Positions 45,716 through 55,191 are shown, numbered from the stretch's first letter. The stretch is DNA of 64,000 nucleotides from Nitrospira sp. CR1.1 (GCA_014055465.1 WIAF01000002.1:186001-250000); one strand, 5' to 3'. Made by a program: numbers and translations. The notes: generated by a model not told the origin, from the sequence alone.

Positions 45716-47235
45716 TGTGCATCCTTTCGTTGTGCCCACGCAGCCAAGGCATCAGCCGGCGACGCGGCGCTTTCGAGCAACGCGGCACAAGCCTGCACGG
45801 CCTCCGGCTCGAAGAGATCGCCCATCTCCAAGGTACGGCCGCGCAACCCGCTGGAGAACTGGACTCGCTCCCACTGCATTCCCGTGATCTGTTCGGAAAA
45901 CCGCCTGACACACAACCCGCGCAATCCTCCGCGAGTGTCAGACGGACCGGCTGAGAGCGCCTGCGCGATGTCGTGCTCGGCCGTCATGCGCCACGTCTTC
46001 CCTTCGGCTTCGAGCCCGAGAAACAATCCACGGTCAGGATTGAGGTTATGGTATTCCAAATCCAGGCTGGCGAGCCAGGGATCCTCCCACGCGAGCTGCT
46101 CCTCGCGCATGAAGGTTTCCAGCAACCACTGTTTCGTTACCCAATCCAGCTTGCCGACAAGTGGTGTGCGATCTCCGCCGAGGCACTGCAGGGTGTCGTG
46201 CCATTCACGGAGAACCCAATCGGCATCGGGATCGCTCCCCCCGCAAACCCGGCTCGCTGCGTTCCAGTACTCTTGCTGAATAGCCAGGCCGGACATCGTC
46301 CGTCCATCTTTCAACCGCACCGTCGTGTTCAGATCGGGGTCGCGCGATAGCTGCTTGATCGCGGCCACCGGCTGCTCCAGCTCCATCTGCGGAGCGGCAC
46401 CGTGCTGAAGCACATCCAACACCAATCTGGTGGTCCCGACTTTGAGCGCCGTGGCGTACTCGCAGAAATTGGCATCGCCCACAATCAAATGCAGCCGCCG
46501 ATACTTCTTCCGGTCGGCATGAGGCTCATCGCGCGTATTGAGAATGGGCCGGTTGTGCATCGTGTCCACGCCCAGCTCCGCCTCCATAAAATCTGCCCGC
46601 TGCGAGAGTTGGAAGGGACCGGGAACAAAGCCGGACTCCTGCGCTTCCATGCCCACCTTCCCGGCTCCGGCAAACACCTGACGGGTCACCAGGAACGGCA
46701 AGAGGCCCCGTGTCAACTGTGGAAAGGGTATCGCGCGCGCGACGAGATAGTTGTCGTGACAGCCATAGCTGTGACCGTGAAAGTCGGTATTATTCTTATA
46801 CAGTTGCACATACGCGCCGCCCAGCCGCTGATTCCGGCGATCCGCCGCGCGTTGCGCGACGCGCTCCCCCGCGCGGTCATGCGCCAAGAGATCTTTGAGC
46901 GTCCGACATTCCGGGGTCGAATATTCGGGATGCGTATGGTCATTGTAAAACCGTGCGCCGTTCGGCAGAACCAGATCGCTTTTCATCTCATGGAAGGAAT
47001 ACGGACGATGGGCATCGACCGTGGCAAAGTCGTCTTCTTCCTTATCCTGTTGCAGACCGGATACACGGAAGCCGCGGGCATCTTCATGGGGATCTTCGCC
47101 CCGATAATCCCATCGCCGTTCGAACTCGCCGGTCAGATGGGCGCGCACCAACTCCATCGATTCCTCAACCGGATCGACCGCATCAAGATCCTCCCTGGTG
47201 ATGCCATACTCCGTTTCAATGCCGAAGAGATGCAT
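45712..47235 (-). CDS. dop: Pup deamidase/depupylase Dop
   Basis: Paralogue of PafA that deamidates the terminal Gln of Pup and removes Pup from substrates. The 507 residues begin MHLFGIETEYGITRED. The segment EDPHEDARGFRVSGLQQDKEEDD (about 47-69) corresponds to the extra Dop loop that separates Dop from PafA. YNDHTHPEYSTPEC carries the catalytic Asp, and LDLEYHNLNPDRGLF is shared with the ligase. The gene sits between the ATPase and pup genes, with four-base overlap to pup. A Pup ending in Gln makes this enzyme necessary. Confidence 0.91.
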   Translation of the reverse strand: MHLFGIETEYGITREDLDAVDPVEESMELVRAHLTGEFERRWDYRGEDPHEDARGFRVSGLQQDKEEDDFATVDAHRPYSFHEMKSDLVLPNGARFYNDHTHPEYSTPECRTLKDLLAHDRAGERVAQRAADRRNQRLGGAYVQLYKNNTDFHGHSYGCHDNYLVARAIPFPQLTRGLLPFLVTRQVFAGAGKVGMEAQESGFVPGPFQLSQRADFMEAELGVDTMHNRPILNTRDEPHADRKKYRRLHLIVGDANFCEYATALKVGTTRLVLDVLQHGAAPQMELEQPVAAIKQLSRDPDLNTTVRLKDGRTMSGLAIQQEYWNAASRVCGGSDPDADWVLREWHDTLQCLGGDRTPLVGKLDWVTKQWLLETFMREEQLAWEDPWLASLDLEYHNLNPDRGLFLGLEAEGKTWRMTAEHDIAQALSAGPSDTRGGLRGLCVRRFSEQITGMQWERVQFSSGLRGRTLEMGDLFEPEAVQACAALLESAASPADALAAWAQRKDAQ

Positions 47236-47300
47236 AATCCGTCAGGCGTCAGGCGGAACACATGCCCGCCTTTTGCCATTCGCCCTCACATTCTATGCGA

Positions 47301-49052
47301 TCAAATAATCTGGTTGACCAATCGTTCTTCCGTCGGTCTTCCGCGGCGGAACGACGAGACACCGACCACCTGCTCAGGATGATGATCCAGCAGCTTCAAC
47401 CATTCCTCCGCCGCATCGTCGGGGGGCAGCATTTCCCCTTCTCGATATTCCTCCTGCACGGCATCAAGGAGATCCTGTGCCCGAATGCCGTCGCCCGCTG
47501 CCGCGCCGGTCTGCGCCACCGCCCGCTCAATCGCCTTTTCCTTCGCCCGCTGGACGATCGCAGACAGAATGGCCCCGCTGACAAGATCCCCGCGATACAG
47601 CACCTTGTTCTGCCCGTTGCGCAGACGTATGGACAGGACACGGTTCTGGTCGGTTCGCGAGAAAAGACTCTCGACCACCTGCTCGATCACCGCGCGGCGC
47701 GCCGTGTCGTGAGAGTGATCGTGTTGCTCCAGCAATGCGGGCTCGAGCGGAAGCGCGGGGGTGAGATACACGGACAGAATCTCCACAGCAGCCTCTCGAG
47801 TCGGACGCGCCACTTTGATCTTGCGATCGATCCGGCCCGGCCGCAGCACCGCGGGATCGATCAAATCCGGCCGGTTGGAGGCCAGAATGATCACCACATC
47901 CTGCAACGACTCGATCCCATCCATCTCCGCGCAGAACATCGGCACCAGCGTATTATTGATGTTGAATGACCGCATCGACCGTCTGGTGCCCAACACCGAC
48001 TCCGCTTCGTCGATAAAAATAAACGGCAGCGCCCCTTCTTTGCGTCTGGCCCGGGCCTTGGCGAAGAGGTCCCGAACGATGCGTTCGGACTCGCCCAACC
48101 ACATGTTGAGAATTTCCGGTCCCTTGATATGGAGGAACGCGCCGCTCGTCACCGGCGGATTTTTCGTGTGGCCGTCTGACGCAGCCTGCCCCTGCGACTC
48201 CCGCACCAGCTGCGACAAACTGGCCGCCGCCGCCTGCCCGATCAAGGTCTTGCCGCAGCCCGGCGGGCCATACAGCAGGAACCCTTTCGGCTGCGTAAAT
48301 TGATATTTTGCGAAGGTGTCGGCATGGAGCAAGGGATATTCGATCGCCTTGCGGATGGCCTCGATCGCCTGTTGCTGCCCCCCGATCTGCTCCCAGGTGA
48401 CACTCGGCACTTCATCCAGCAGGTGTGTCCGCGCCTGACGGTTTTCAAACTTTTCAATCGCAATCCGGTGGGTAGGTTCAATGCGGACTTCATCACCGGC
48501 CTTGAGGTCCACGCCCAGCAAATCGCTGGACCGCTGCAGAATCAACGCCTGCCGGCCCATATCCTGTTCAAACCGGATACGCCCGTCCGGCAAAATCTCC
48601 GCAACCTTCAGCACGGGCCCATTGCGGTCGTAACCCAGGGCCTTGATCACGGTATAGGCTTCGTTGACCAGGATCTGCGTCCCGATCTTGAGGTCCCCGG
48701 CCGGGAGCCGTGGGTCGATGTTGGCGTAATATTCCGCCCCGCCCACCACGATGCGCGCCACGCCCTCCGCCGGAACCTCCACGAGCAGGCCCACACGGTT
48801 GGCCGGCGCCGTGAGCTTCGCGACGACCTCATTGAGCTTTTTCAGTTCCGTGTCGCGGCGGTCCTGGGCGACCGACTGCGCCGTCACGACATGGCGTAAC
48901 TTATACAGAAGCTTCTGACGGGGGTCGCCGTCGGGGAACGCGGCCAGACATTCATCTATCAGTTCGATCGGATCTGCCGGTGTCGAAGTGTCGCGCGAGG
49001 GCGATTGGCGCGCCTCATGGCCAGGCTGATCCGTATTCCGATGGTCACTCAT
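47301..49052 (-). CDS. mpa: Proteasome-activating AAA ATPase (ARC/Mpa)
   Basis: Hexameric ATPase that recognises pupylated proteins and feeds them to the 20S core. The 583 residues have an N-terminal coiled coil (about 20-75), tandem OB-fold domains (about 75-225) and an AAA+ domain with Walker A GPPGCGKT, Walker B FIFIDEAE and the sensor segment NRPDLIDPAVLRPGRIDR. The C-terminus is RLVNQII; the Tyr of the GQYL-type gate-opening tail of actinobacterial Mpa is absent. MSDHRN at 49052 is chosen because GGAGG is seven bases upstream; an in-frame ATG at 49133 overlaps a small upstream ORF and is possible. Confidence 0.93.
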   Translation of the reverse strand: MSDHRNTDQPGHEARQSPSRDTSTPADPIELIDECLAAFPDGDPRQKLLYKLRHVVTAQSVAQDRRDTELKKLNEVVAKLTAPANRVGLLVEVPAEGVARIVVGGAEYYANIDPRLPAGDLKIGTQILVNEAYTVIKALGYDRNGPVLKVAEILPDGRIRFEQDMGRQALILQRSSDLLGVDLKAGDEVRIEPTHRIAIEKFENRQARTHLLDEVPSVTWEQIGGQQQAIEAIRKAIEYPLLHADTFAKYQFTQPKGFLLYGPPGCGKTLIGQAAAASLSQLVRESQGQAASDGHTKNPPVTSGAFLHIKGPEILNMWLGESERIVRDLFAKARARRKEGALPFIFIDEAESVLGTRRSMRSFNINNTLVPMFCAEMDGIESLQDVVIILASNRPDLIDPAVLRPGRIDRKIKVARPTREAAVEILSVYLTPALPLEPALLEQHDHSHDTARRAVIEQVVESLFSRTDQNRVLSIRLRNGQNKVLYRGDLVSGAILSAIVQRAKEKAIERAVAQTGAAAGDGIRAQDLLDAVQEEYREGEMLPPDDAAEEWLKLLDHHPEQVVGVSSFRRGRPTEERLVNQII

Positions 49053-49129
49053 AGTCATTCCTCCGGCTGATGCCACTCCGGTCATCCTAACACAGGGAAC
49101 CACGCCGCTGTCGCCTTCGGATTCACCGC

Positions 49130-49279
49130 TCATCTCGCACCGGGCGACGCGTGCTGATCGAACGCGCGCGCGTCCAGGAATTCATGCGCTTCATCCTGGA
49201 AGGGTGCTCCCGCAGAAACCTCAAACGAACCGTGCAGCAGGCCGCAGCGAGTGACGAGCCGTAGAATGCCCTCTGGCAT
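49130..49279 (-). CDS. Possible small protein upstream of the proteasome ATPase
   Basis: A 49-residue frame beginning MPEGILRLVT and ending HASPGAR. Its TGA stop overlaps an in-frame upstream ATG of mpa at 49133 as ATGA. GAGGAA precedes the ATG at a slightly long distance. Third codon positions are GC-rich like neighbouring genes. No family is recognised and it may not be expressed. Confidence 0.35.
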   Translation of the reverse strand: MPEGILRLVTRCGLLHGSFEVSAGAPFQDEAHEFLDARAFDQHASPGAR

Positions 49280-49340
49280 ACATTGACGTTCCTCACGATA
49301 CGAGCCGGTAGCCGGCGGACTGGTCCCAGTCTCCTACCGC

Positions 49341-50468
49341 TCAGTTGACGGCCTGGAGGGTCGCCGTCGCCTGCAATCGGCGATGGCCTCGCGCAAATCC
49401 GATCGTGACTTGATCACCGACCTGATGTTCTTCCATGAAATCCATCAGGTCGTCGATGGTCTCAACCGGCTTGCCATCCACGGCAACAATAATATCGCCC
49501 AGTTCAATGCGACCGCCGACGGTCTCGCGCGCCCCGTGGAGGCCAATCCGTTCCGCCGCACTGCCGCGCCCGACCTTTCCGATAATGACGCCTTTCACAC
49601 CCCACCGCCGCGCCATGGCATCGGGAACCAGCGAAATGCCCAATCCCGGCCTGATCAGCTTTCCATGCTTGATCAACTCCGGCACAATGCGGTTGACCGT
49701 ATCGACCGGCACCGCGAACCCGATCCCGGCAAACGCGCCGCTGGGGCTGACGATCTGCGTGTTCACCCCGATCAAGCGCCCGCCGCTGTCCAGCAACGGC
49801 CCACCCGAGTTGCCCGGATTGATCGCGGCGTCGGTCTGAATCACGCCTTCGATGGTCCGATTGCTCATCGATTTGATGGTCCGGCCCAACGCGCTCACCA
49901 CGCCGGTCGTCAGGGTGTGATCGAGGCCGAAGGGATTCCCGATCGCCAGCACCTTTTGCCCTACTCGCAGGGACTGAGAGTTGCCGATAGTAACCGGTTG
50001 GAGTGTCGCTTCGGAGGCCTGAATCTGAAGCACCGCGATATCATGATCGGGATCGGCTCCGATGACCTTCGCCTTATATTCGGTACGGTCAGCCAGCGTC
50101 ACCGTGATCGAATCCGCTCCGTAAATCACGTGATAGTTGGTGACAATGTGGCCGTGCCGGCTCCAGACAAATCCGGTCCCGGAGCCCTGCGACACTTCGA
50201 ACACGTTGAACGACCAGGGATCACGCTGCATGGCCGTGTTGGCAATGAATACCACCGATCGGGTAGCCCGGTCGAAGACCGCAATCGTCGCCTGTTCTTC
50301 CTGGCTGAGTTCGGTCGGAGCCGCAACTTGCGCCGCTCGAAGAGGGGAAGCGCCCTCGGCAGCGATACCACCGGCCGGCTGTGACAGTCCCGACAGCAGG
50401 CTCGACAACAACCCGACACCCAGGATCCGTACGACAGCGGTCTGTGGGCTCACACTCACCGATCGCAT
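49341..50468 (-). CDS. HtrA/DegQ-like serine protease with one PDZ domain
   Basis: A 375-residue periplasmic protease. An N-terminal signal (VVRILGVGLLSSLLSGLSQPAGGIAA) is followed by a trypsin-like domain with catalytic His in VTNYHVIYG, Asp in DHDIAVLQI and Ser in NPGNSGGPLLD, then a single PDZ domain (about 280-372). This single-PDZ layout is the DegS/HtrA short form. It begins one base after the stop of the YjbQ gene, so the two are co-transcribed. It ends close to the proteasome cluster but is not obviously part of it. Confidence 0.93.
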   Translation of the reverse strand: MRSVSVSPQTAVVRILGVGLLSSLLSGLSQPAGGIAAEGASPLRAAQVAAPTELSQEEQATIAVFDRATRSVVFIANTAMQRDPWSFNVFEVSQGSGTGFVWSRHGHIVTNYHVIYGADSITVTLADRTEYKAKVIGADPDHDIAVLQIQASEATLQPVTIGNSQSLRVGQKVLAIGNPFGLDHTLTTGVVSALGRTIKSMSNRTIEGVIQTDAAINPGNSGGPLLDSGGRLIGVNTQIVSPSGAFAGIGFAVPVDTVNRIVPELIKHGKLIRPGLGISLVPDAMARRWGVKGVIIGKVGRGSAAERIGLHGARETVGGRIELGDIIVAVDGKPVETIDDLMDFMEEHQVGDQVTIGFARGHRRLQATATLQAVN

Positions 50469-50891
50469 CTATTCACCGATGACCTGCAACACCAGCTCTC
50501 TGGTTCTTGCGCGGGTGTCAAAATCCAACACGGCAATCTGTTGCCAGGTTCCCAATGTCATGCCCCCCTCCTGAAAAGGAATCGTGAGCGACTGTCCCTG
50601 AAGCTGTCCGCGCAAATGGCTGTGACCGTTATCTTCGCCCGCATTGCGCTCATTGTGCTGCCAGTGTGGATCGGCGGGAATGAGCCGCTCCCACAGGACT
50701 TTCGTATCGGCGCGAATGCCGGGCTCGTCCTCGACAATCAACACGGACGCGGTCGTATGCTTGATGAACACCGTCACGATGCCCGCCCGCAGCTGCGTCT
50801 GTTGAAGAGCGGCCTGCACCTGCCCAGTGATGTTCTCCATCCGGCTGTCGCCTCGCATCGGCACATGAATCGACACCGTCTTGACGGCCAT
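50469..50891 (-). CDS. YjbQ family (UPF0047) protein
   Basis: A 140-residue protein of the YjbQ/UPF0047 family, some members of which are annotated as secondary thiamine-phosphate synthase. FIKHTTASVLIVEDEPGIRADTKVLWERLIP, HNERNAGEDNGHSHLRGQLQG and WQQIAVLDFD match the family, and the HxH-type histidines suggest metal binding. It lies between an HD-domain gene and the HtrA protease in a tight minus-strand operon. Confidence 0.92.
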   Translation of the reverse strand: MAVKTVSIHVPMRGDSRMENITGQVQAALQQTQLRAGIVTVFIKHTTASVLIVEDEPGIRADTKVLWERLIPADPHWQHNERNAGEDNGHSHLRGQLQGQSLTIPFQEGGMTLGTWQQIAVLDFDTRARTRELVLQVIGE

Positions 50892-50894
50892 CTG

Positions 50895-51767
50895 TTACTC
50901 CTCACTCGCCTGACGTAAAAATGCCCGTTCCCGCCTTGATAAGGCATGCCCTCTCGCCTGCTCAAGCACCGCGTCAAACGCGCCTTCTGCCGAGAGTCTG
51001 CGCAAGGCTTGCACCACCGGACGAGTAATGATCCCTTCTGCCTGCAGCCCATTGAGATAGGCAAACGCTTCCGCCAGATCTTCACGGCGCCGCACGTAGT
51101 AGTCACGCCCCCGGCGCTGGTTGCTGAACGCCTCGAACTGTTCGCAGGCAACAAGAATTTCCGCCAACTGCCGGACCCAGGGCTGCGCGCCGGCCAGTTT
51201 CTCAGGATAATAGTAATAGAGCATGATCCGCCCCATCCAGGGCGCCCAGACAACTCCCAGCTTGCGCAAACCCGGTTTCACGATGCGTAATCGGGCGGCC
51301 AGTCGACGGGCATACCCCAGACGCATCTCCACTTGCTCGCAAGCCCATGGATCCAGAGTGATGCCGGCAGTCTCCATCGCCGCGCGATAACGGGCCACAA
51401 AGGCTTCGGTCTCCCGGCCATAGCGGGTTTCCGGATGGGCGGCCCTCCATTCGCGAGGTCTGGTGGGAATGCCGTGGGCGCGAGCCCAGGACCAGATGCG
51501 GCCGAAGAGTGGTCGATCGAGTCCGGCCCGCCCCAAATCATGGAGGAGACAGGCGATCTGATATTGTTTCACCCGCGCAGGATCGTGGCCTAACCGCTGG
51601 GCCACAGCCGCGCACATCCGGGCCGTCCGCATGGCATGGGGGCAGTCATACCCTTTGATCATTCGCCCCGGACGACGCGGATCGGGATAATCGTAGAACC
51701 GTAGCAAGGTGGATGCGAATGCCCGGGGCACCAGCAAGGGAAGGGAGGTAGTGCGTGTACGTGCCAT
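50895..51767 (-). CDS. HD-domain protein
   Basis: A 290-residue protein whose CLLHDLGRAGLD segment and the preceding CPHAMRTARM histidine fit the HD phosphohydrolase fold (H...HD...D). The rest is helical and rich in Arg, Tyr and Trp (MGRIMLYYYYPEKLAGAQPW). The substrate is unknown; nucleotide or phosphate-ester hydrolysis is the family expectation. ATG 51767 is chosen where conservation begins; a longer frame to 51836 has no ribosome site either. Confidence 0.78.
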   Translation of the reverse strand: MARTRTTSLPLLVPRAFASTLLRFYDYPDPRRPGRMIKGYDCPHAMRTARMCAAVAQRLGHDPARVKQYQIACLLHDLGRAGLDRPLFGRIWSWARAHGIPTRPREWRAAHPETRYGRETEAFVARYRAAMETAGITLDPWACEQVEMRLGYARRLAARLRIVKPGLRKLGVVWAPWMGRIMLYYYYPEKLAGAQPWVRQLAEILVACEQFEAFSNQRRGRDYYVRRREDLAEAFAYLNGLQAEGIITRPVVQALRRLSAEGAFDAVLEQARGHALSRRERAFLRQASEE

Positions 51768-51927
51768 GAAGGGGTGATGCGACGGAGGCGACGGTTGACC
51801 GCCGGCAGAATATCGTCCACGAAAAGAACGTGTCAAGCAGAGCAGCGCGCGGGGAGCGGATTTCCTCGCACTGGCCGCAGAGCTTTGTTATCCTGAATCG
51901 GAAGTCGATCGACCACGGGAGGAAACC

Positions 51928-52533
51928 ATGAACATGACCCGGTCCATGCAGATCCTGGCAGGCGTTGCGTGTCTCCTGCTGGCGGAAGCAGCCGCCCCCC
52001 TGTTTGCGTTCGACCAACTGGTGGATGTGACCAGCAAGGTCACCCCCTTCGTCACTCTGCGCAGCCGGGACAATTTTTCGAGTGAATATCGCTACGACGT
52101 CACGGTCCGCAACAGTTCGCCCGATCTGTTTGTGGCCGACAGTCTCATCCTGGTGTTGGATCACATCACCAATACCGCCGGGCAGGATCGTGAGAACCTG
52201 ACGGGCGAATCACTCTTGACCAGGATGGAAATCATCGGCCAGGACGGCGCCACGGAGGACGGCAAACCCTTTTTCCGCATTCCGCAAGGATCGGGACCCG
52301 ACCTCACCCCGAACAGCGAGAGTCTCCCCGTATCCGTCCGCATCCGGAACCGGGACTACGTGGCCGTCTTCACCCCTTCATTCCGGGTCATGGGGCAACG
52401 GCGTGAGCCACCGAAACAGAAAGCCCAGGCAGCCGCCGCGCCGCACAAAGCGACCACCGACAAACTCATCCAGCTGCTGCTCAAGAAGGGCTTGATTACA
52501 GCCGAAGAGGCGCGGACCCTCCTCCAACCATGA
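51928..52533 (+). CDS. Secreted protein with C-terminal SHOCT-like motif
   Basis: A 201-residue exported protein. A signal peptide (ILAGVACLLLAEAAAPLFAFD) is followed by a beta-rich domain (residues 30-150) with VTVRNSSPDLFVADSLILVLD, and the C-terminus TTDKLIQLLLKKGLITAEEARTLL is a short oligomerisation-type helix pair resembling SHOCT motifs. GGGAGGAAACC precedes the ATG. Its stop codon overlaps the next gene start by four bases. Function unknown. Confidence 0.75.
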   Translation: MNMTRSMQILAGVACLLLAEAAAPLFAFDQLVDVTSKVTPFVTLRSRDNFSSEYRYDVTVRNSSPDLFVADSLILVLDHITNTAGQDRENLTGESLLTRMEIIGQDGATEDGKPFFRIPQGSGPDLTPNSESLPVSVRIRNRDYVAVFTPSFRVMGQRREPPKQKAQAAAAPHKATTDKLIQLLLKKGLITAEEARTLLQP

Positions 52534-52979
52534 GCGACCATCCCTGCAAGGCCTGCGTCGGGACCTGGCCCCGCCGGGACCATTTCCTCGCCGATTGCGG
52601 ACTCACCAAGGCCTACCTGCACGACGACCAGTTTTTCCCAGGATGGACGGTACTCGTGCTGAAGCGCCACGCGACGGAACTGTTCCATCTCTCCCGTGAG
52701 GAGCGTAGCAGCCTCATAGAAGAAGTCGCCCAGGTGTCCGCCCTCCTCGCCGAGGAATGGCGGGCGGTGAAGATCAACTACGAATTGCTCGGCAACCAGC
52801 TTCCACATATCCATTGGCACCTGATTCCGCGCCTTTCCCAAGACCCGGCTCCACTCGAACCGGTGTGGCGCATCCCGCATGAACCGGTCCGGCTCCAACC
52901 GGATGCCCTGGTTTCCATGGTGGACCGCCTCAGGGCAATCTGGCCGACGCACCAACAGCAGCCGCCATTCAAGCCATAA
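52530..52979 (+). CDS. HIT family hydrolase (Ap4A hydrolase-like)
   Basis: A 149-residue histidine-triad protein. CKACVG at the N-terminus resembles the zinc-binding half-site of some HIT proteins, and HIHWHLIPR is the HxHxH active site. FFPGWTVLVLKRHATELFHLSREE is typical of the family that cleaves diadenosine polyphosphates or AMP derivatives. It is translationally coupled to the upstream secreted protein, an odd pairing. It is distinct from the HIT gene in the his operon. Confidence 0.9.
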   Translation: MSDHPCKACVGTWPRRDHFLADCGLTKAYLHDDQFFPGWTVLVLKRHATELFHLSREERSSLIEEVAQVSALLAEEWRAVKINYELLGNQLPHIHWHLIPRLSQDPAPLEPVWRIPHEPVRLQPDALVSMVDRLRAIWPTHQQQPPFKP

Positions 52980-52993
52980 CCCGTCCGTTGGCC

Positions 52994-53659
52994 ATGATGT
53001 TGACTCCTCCAGCAGGGCCGAGCGGGAACAGTTCCCGCACCTTCCTTCAGACGCTGCTCCGTACCCTGCCACTCCACGTGCTGATCGTCACCACCATCGT
53101 GGGAGGGGCGGCGTTCTTTTACAGCGCCTCCATCTCGAACCGTGGAGCCTGGGCGACGCTGGGAAGCTGGTCGCTGACCGCGGTGTATGTCATCGTCGGG
53201 CTCATCGGCGGGACTGTGGCCGGCGTATTGGACGCAGCCCGGCGGATGGTGGAGCGGCTGGAACAATCCCTCCGTGACTGGCTTCACACGTTGCCCGCTC
53301 TGAACCAGACCGCCGACACCACAGGCCAGAACCTGTCCACCATTCGACAGGAATACGAAACCCTTGTCGACCACTATGTGGCCCAAGCGAGGCTCCGCCT
53401 CCGGTTTCCGGGGTGGCTTGAACGATTGACTCGCACGGCATTGCGAGGCCTGGTGGTGGATCGCTTTTTGGCCTCCTGTACGGCACGCGGGGTCCACCTC
53501 GTCGCTCCCCAGGAGTTTAGAAACTGGCTCCTCGCCGAAGGCGTGAGCCTGGGATTCATGCCGGTCGTGGATCAATTGTGCTGGTGGCGCTACCTCCTGT
53601 TGGGTCTGTTGATGCTCCTTACCGCCATTGCGCTGACGCTTGCCTTCCTGACAACCTGA
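52994..53659 (+). CDS. Membrane protein of unknown function
   Basis: A 221-residue protein with two membrane helices near the N-terminus (about 20-45 and 52-78), a cytoplasmic or periplasmic helical stretch of about 110 residues, and a C-terminal helix YLLLGLLMLLTAIALTLAFL. No family is recognised. It follows the HIT gene by 14 bases. An upstream TTG at 52988 is a possible start. Confidence 0.68.
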   Translation: MMLTPPAGPSGNSSRTFLQTLLRTLPLHVLIVTTIVGGAAFFYSASISNRGAWATLGSWSLTAVYVIVGLIGGTVAGVLDAARRMVERLEQSLRDWLHTLPALNQTADTTGQNLSTIRQEYETLVDHYVAQARLRLRFPGWLERLTRTALRGLVVDRFLASCTARGVHLVAPQEFRNWLLAEGVSLGFMPVVDQLCWWRYLLLGLLMLLTAIALTLAFLTT

Positions 53660-53821
53660 TCCATGGCGCGGAGTACTCCACTGTTTGTCCCCTGCTGAGT
53701 TCGTCCTCGACCAGGACAGCATCGGTCACGGACACAGGTTCCCCGTCAGAACCCATGGAAATTTCTCGCCATCTATGTGTATATAGTAAGAGACCTTTTA
53801 CGTGGAGCCCTGCCAGCGCTT

Positions 53822-55153
53822 ATGTTCTTGCAACGCCTCGCCGCCGGACGGTGGATTTTCATCGTCATTGTGACAATGCCTCTCACGGTCCTCCTGGCCG
53901 GCGCGCAAGAAGAGCCCTCCCCCGGTGCGACGACAGAAACGGTCCAACCAGAAGCACCCGTCATCAAGACCCCGGCAGTTCCACCGACTGACCAGGCCGC
54001 TCAAGAAGCCGTCCGGGTAGAACCGCTTCCCAGCGAACCGCCCGCACCACCGCCACCACCGGCCCAGGCCCCCCTCACACCACTCGAGATTCTGGCAAAG
54101 GCCCGGCAAGCGTTGCATGTCGAACCGGATGCCCAGGAACCCCGGCTCACCCTCGGCAGAATACTGTTTCAGCTGGGTGATACAGATGGCGCCATCGACG
54201 AATACCGGACCGCCCTGCGCTTCCATCCCACTGTCGCCCAGGCGCATCTCGATCTCGGCACCGCTCTGATGGCCAAGCAGGACTGGCGCAGCGCCATGAC
54301 GGAACTGCAAGAGGCTGTCCGCCTCGACCCGATGCTCGTGCAGGCGCACTACAGCATCGGCACGATCCAATACACACGCGGCAACATCAAATCAGCCATC
54401 AAGGCCTACCAGGAAGCTCTGCAGTTGAAACCGGATTTTGCCGAGGCCCATTACCGCCTGGGGCTCGTACTCAAGATGGCGGGTCGGGATAAAGAATCGG
54501 CTCAGGAACTCGAGTCGGCCGCCGTAGCCGGCCTTGCCAAAGCCCAATATTTCCTCGGCAACGCCTATCGCTCCGGACAGGGAGTCGAGAAAAGCCAAAT
54601 CATGGCGATCACCTGGTGGGCGCAAGCCTTCGAACAGGGTTTACCGGAAGCAGCCCAAGCGCTGACGCAACTCAGACGACTCGCAGCCGTCAAAGGCAAT
54701 CTGCAAACCAAACAAACCAAGGCGGCCGCTGAGGCCTTCAAGAACTACTGCGATCAAATCTGGTTGGATTTTCCCGACCTCGACCGGGATCAGCCAGCGG
54801 AGACCGTCGGCACCACGTTGCTCAAACAGGGGCGCACTGCGGAGGCTCTCCCGGTGCTCCTGCGTGAAGCCTATGCCCTCAACGAAATTTCCCATGCCAC
54901 GCTGGTGCAACTGTATGAACAGGGACTCGACGGGCAACTCCCGCCGCATGGCCAATGGATCCTGAGTTATCTGGAATCCACCGCCGCCGATGGAGCCGTT
55001 CCTTCCCGCATGGCCCTGGCCCGTATTTATGGCAAAGGTCTCGGCCTGGCCCCTGATCAGGCCAAGGCCAAAAGCTACCTGAAGGGTTTGCCGAAGGACG
55101 ACGTCAAACGTATCCTGGACGAACTCGCGGCTGAGCCTCCCAATCCGTCATAA
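53822..55153 (+). CDS. TPR/Sel1-repeat protein with signal peptide
   Basis: A 443-residue protein. An N-terminal hydrophobic segment (GRWIFIVIVTMPLTVLLAGAQ) precedes a proline-rich linker (about 60-95). Tetratricopeptide repeats then follow (about 100-245, e.g. VAQAHLDLGTALMAKQDWRSAMTELQEAVRLDP), with Sel1-type repeats after them (AQYFLGNAYRSGQGVEKSQIMAITWWAQA and a last one near 415). Such proteins act as protein-interaction scaffolds in the envelope. ATG 53822 gives a clean signal; a GTG at 53777 would add 15 residues. Confidence 0.85.
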   Translation: MFLQRLAAGRWIFIVIVTMPLTVLLAGAQEEPSPGATTETVQPEAPVIKTPAVPPTDQAAQEAVRVEPLPSEPPAPPPPPAQAPLTPLEILAKARQALHVEPDAQEPRLTLGRILFQLGDTDGAIDEYRTALRFHPTVAQAHLDLGTALMAKQDWRSAMTELQEAVRLDPMLVQAHYSIGTIQYTRGNIKSAIKAYQEALQLKPDFAEAHYRLGLVLKMAGRDKESAQELESAAVAGLAKAQYFLGNAYRSGQGVEKSQIMAITWWAQAFEQGLPEAAQALTQLRRLAAVKGNLQTKQTKAAAEAFKNYCDQIWLDFPDLDRDQPAETVGTTLLKQGRTAEALPVLLREAYALNEISHATLVQLYEQGLDGQLPPHGQWILSYLESTAADGAVPSRMALARIYGKGLGLAPDQAKAKSYLKGLPKDDVKRILDELAAEPPNPS

Positions 55154-55191
55154 ACGAACGGCTGCAACTTCCGGTTCGTCAACGACCACCC

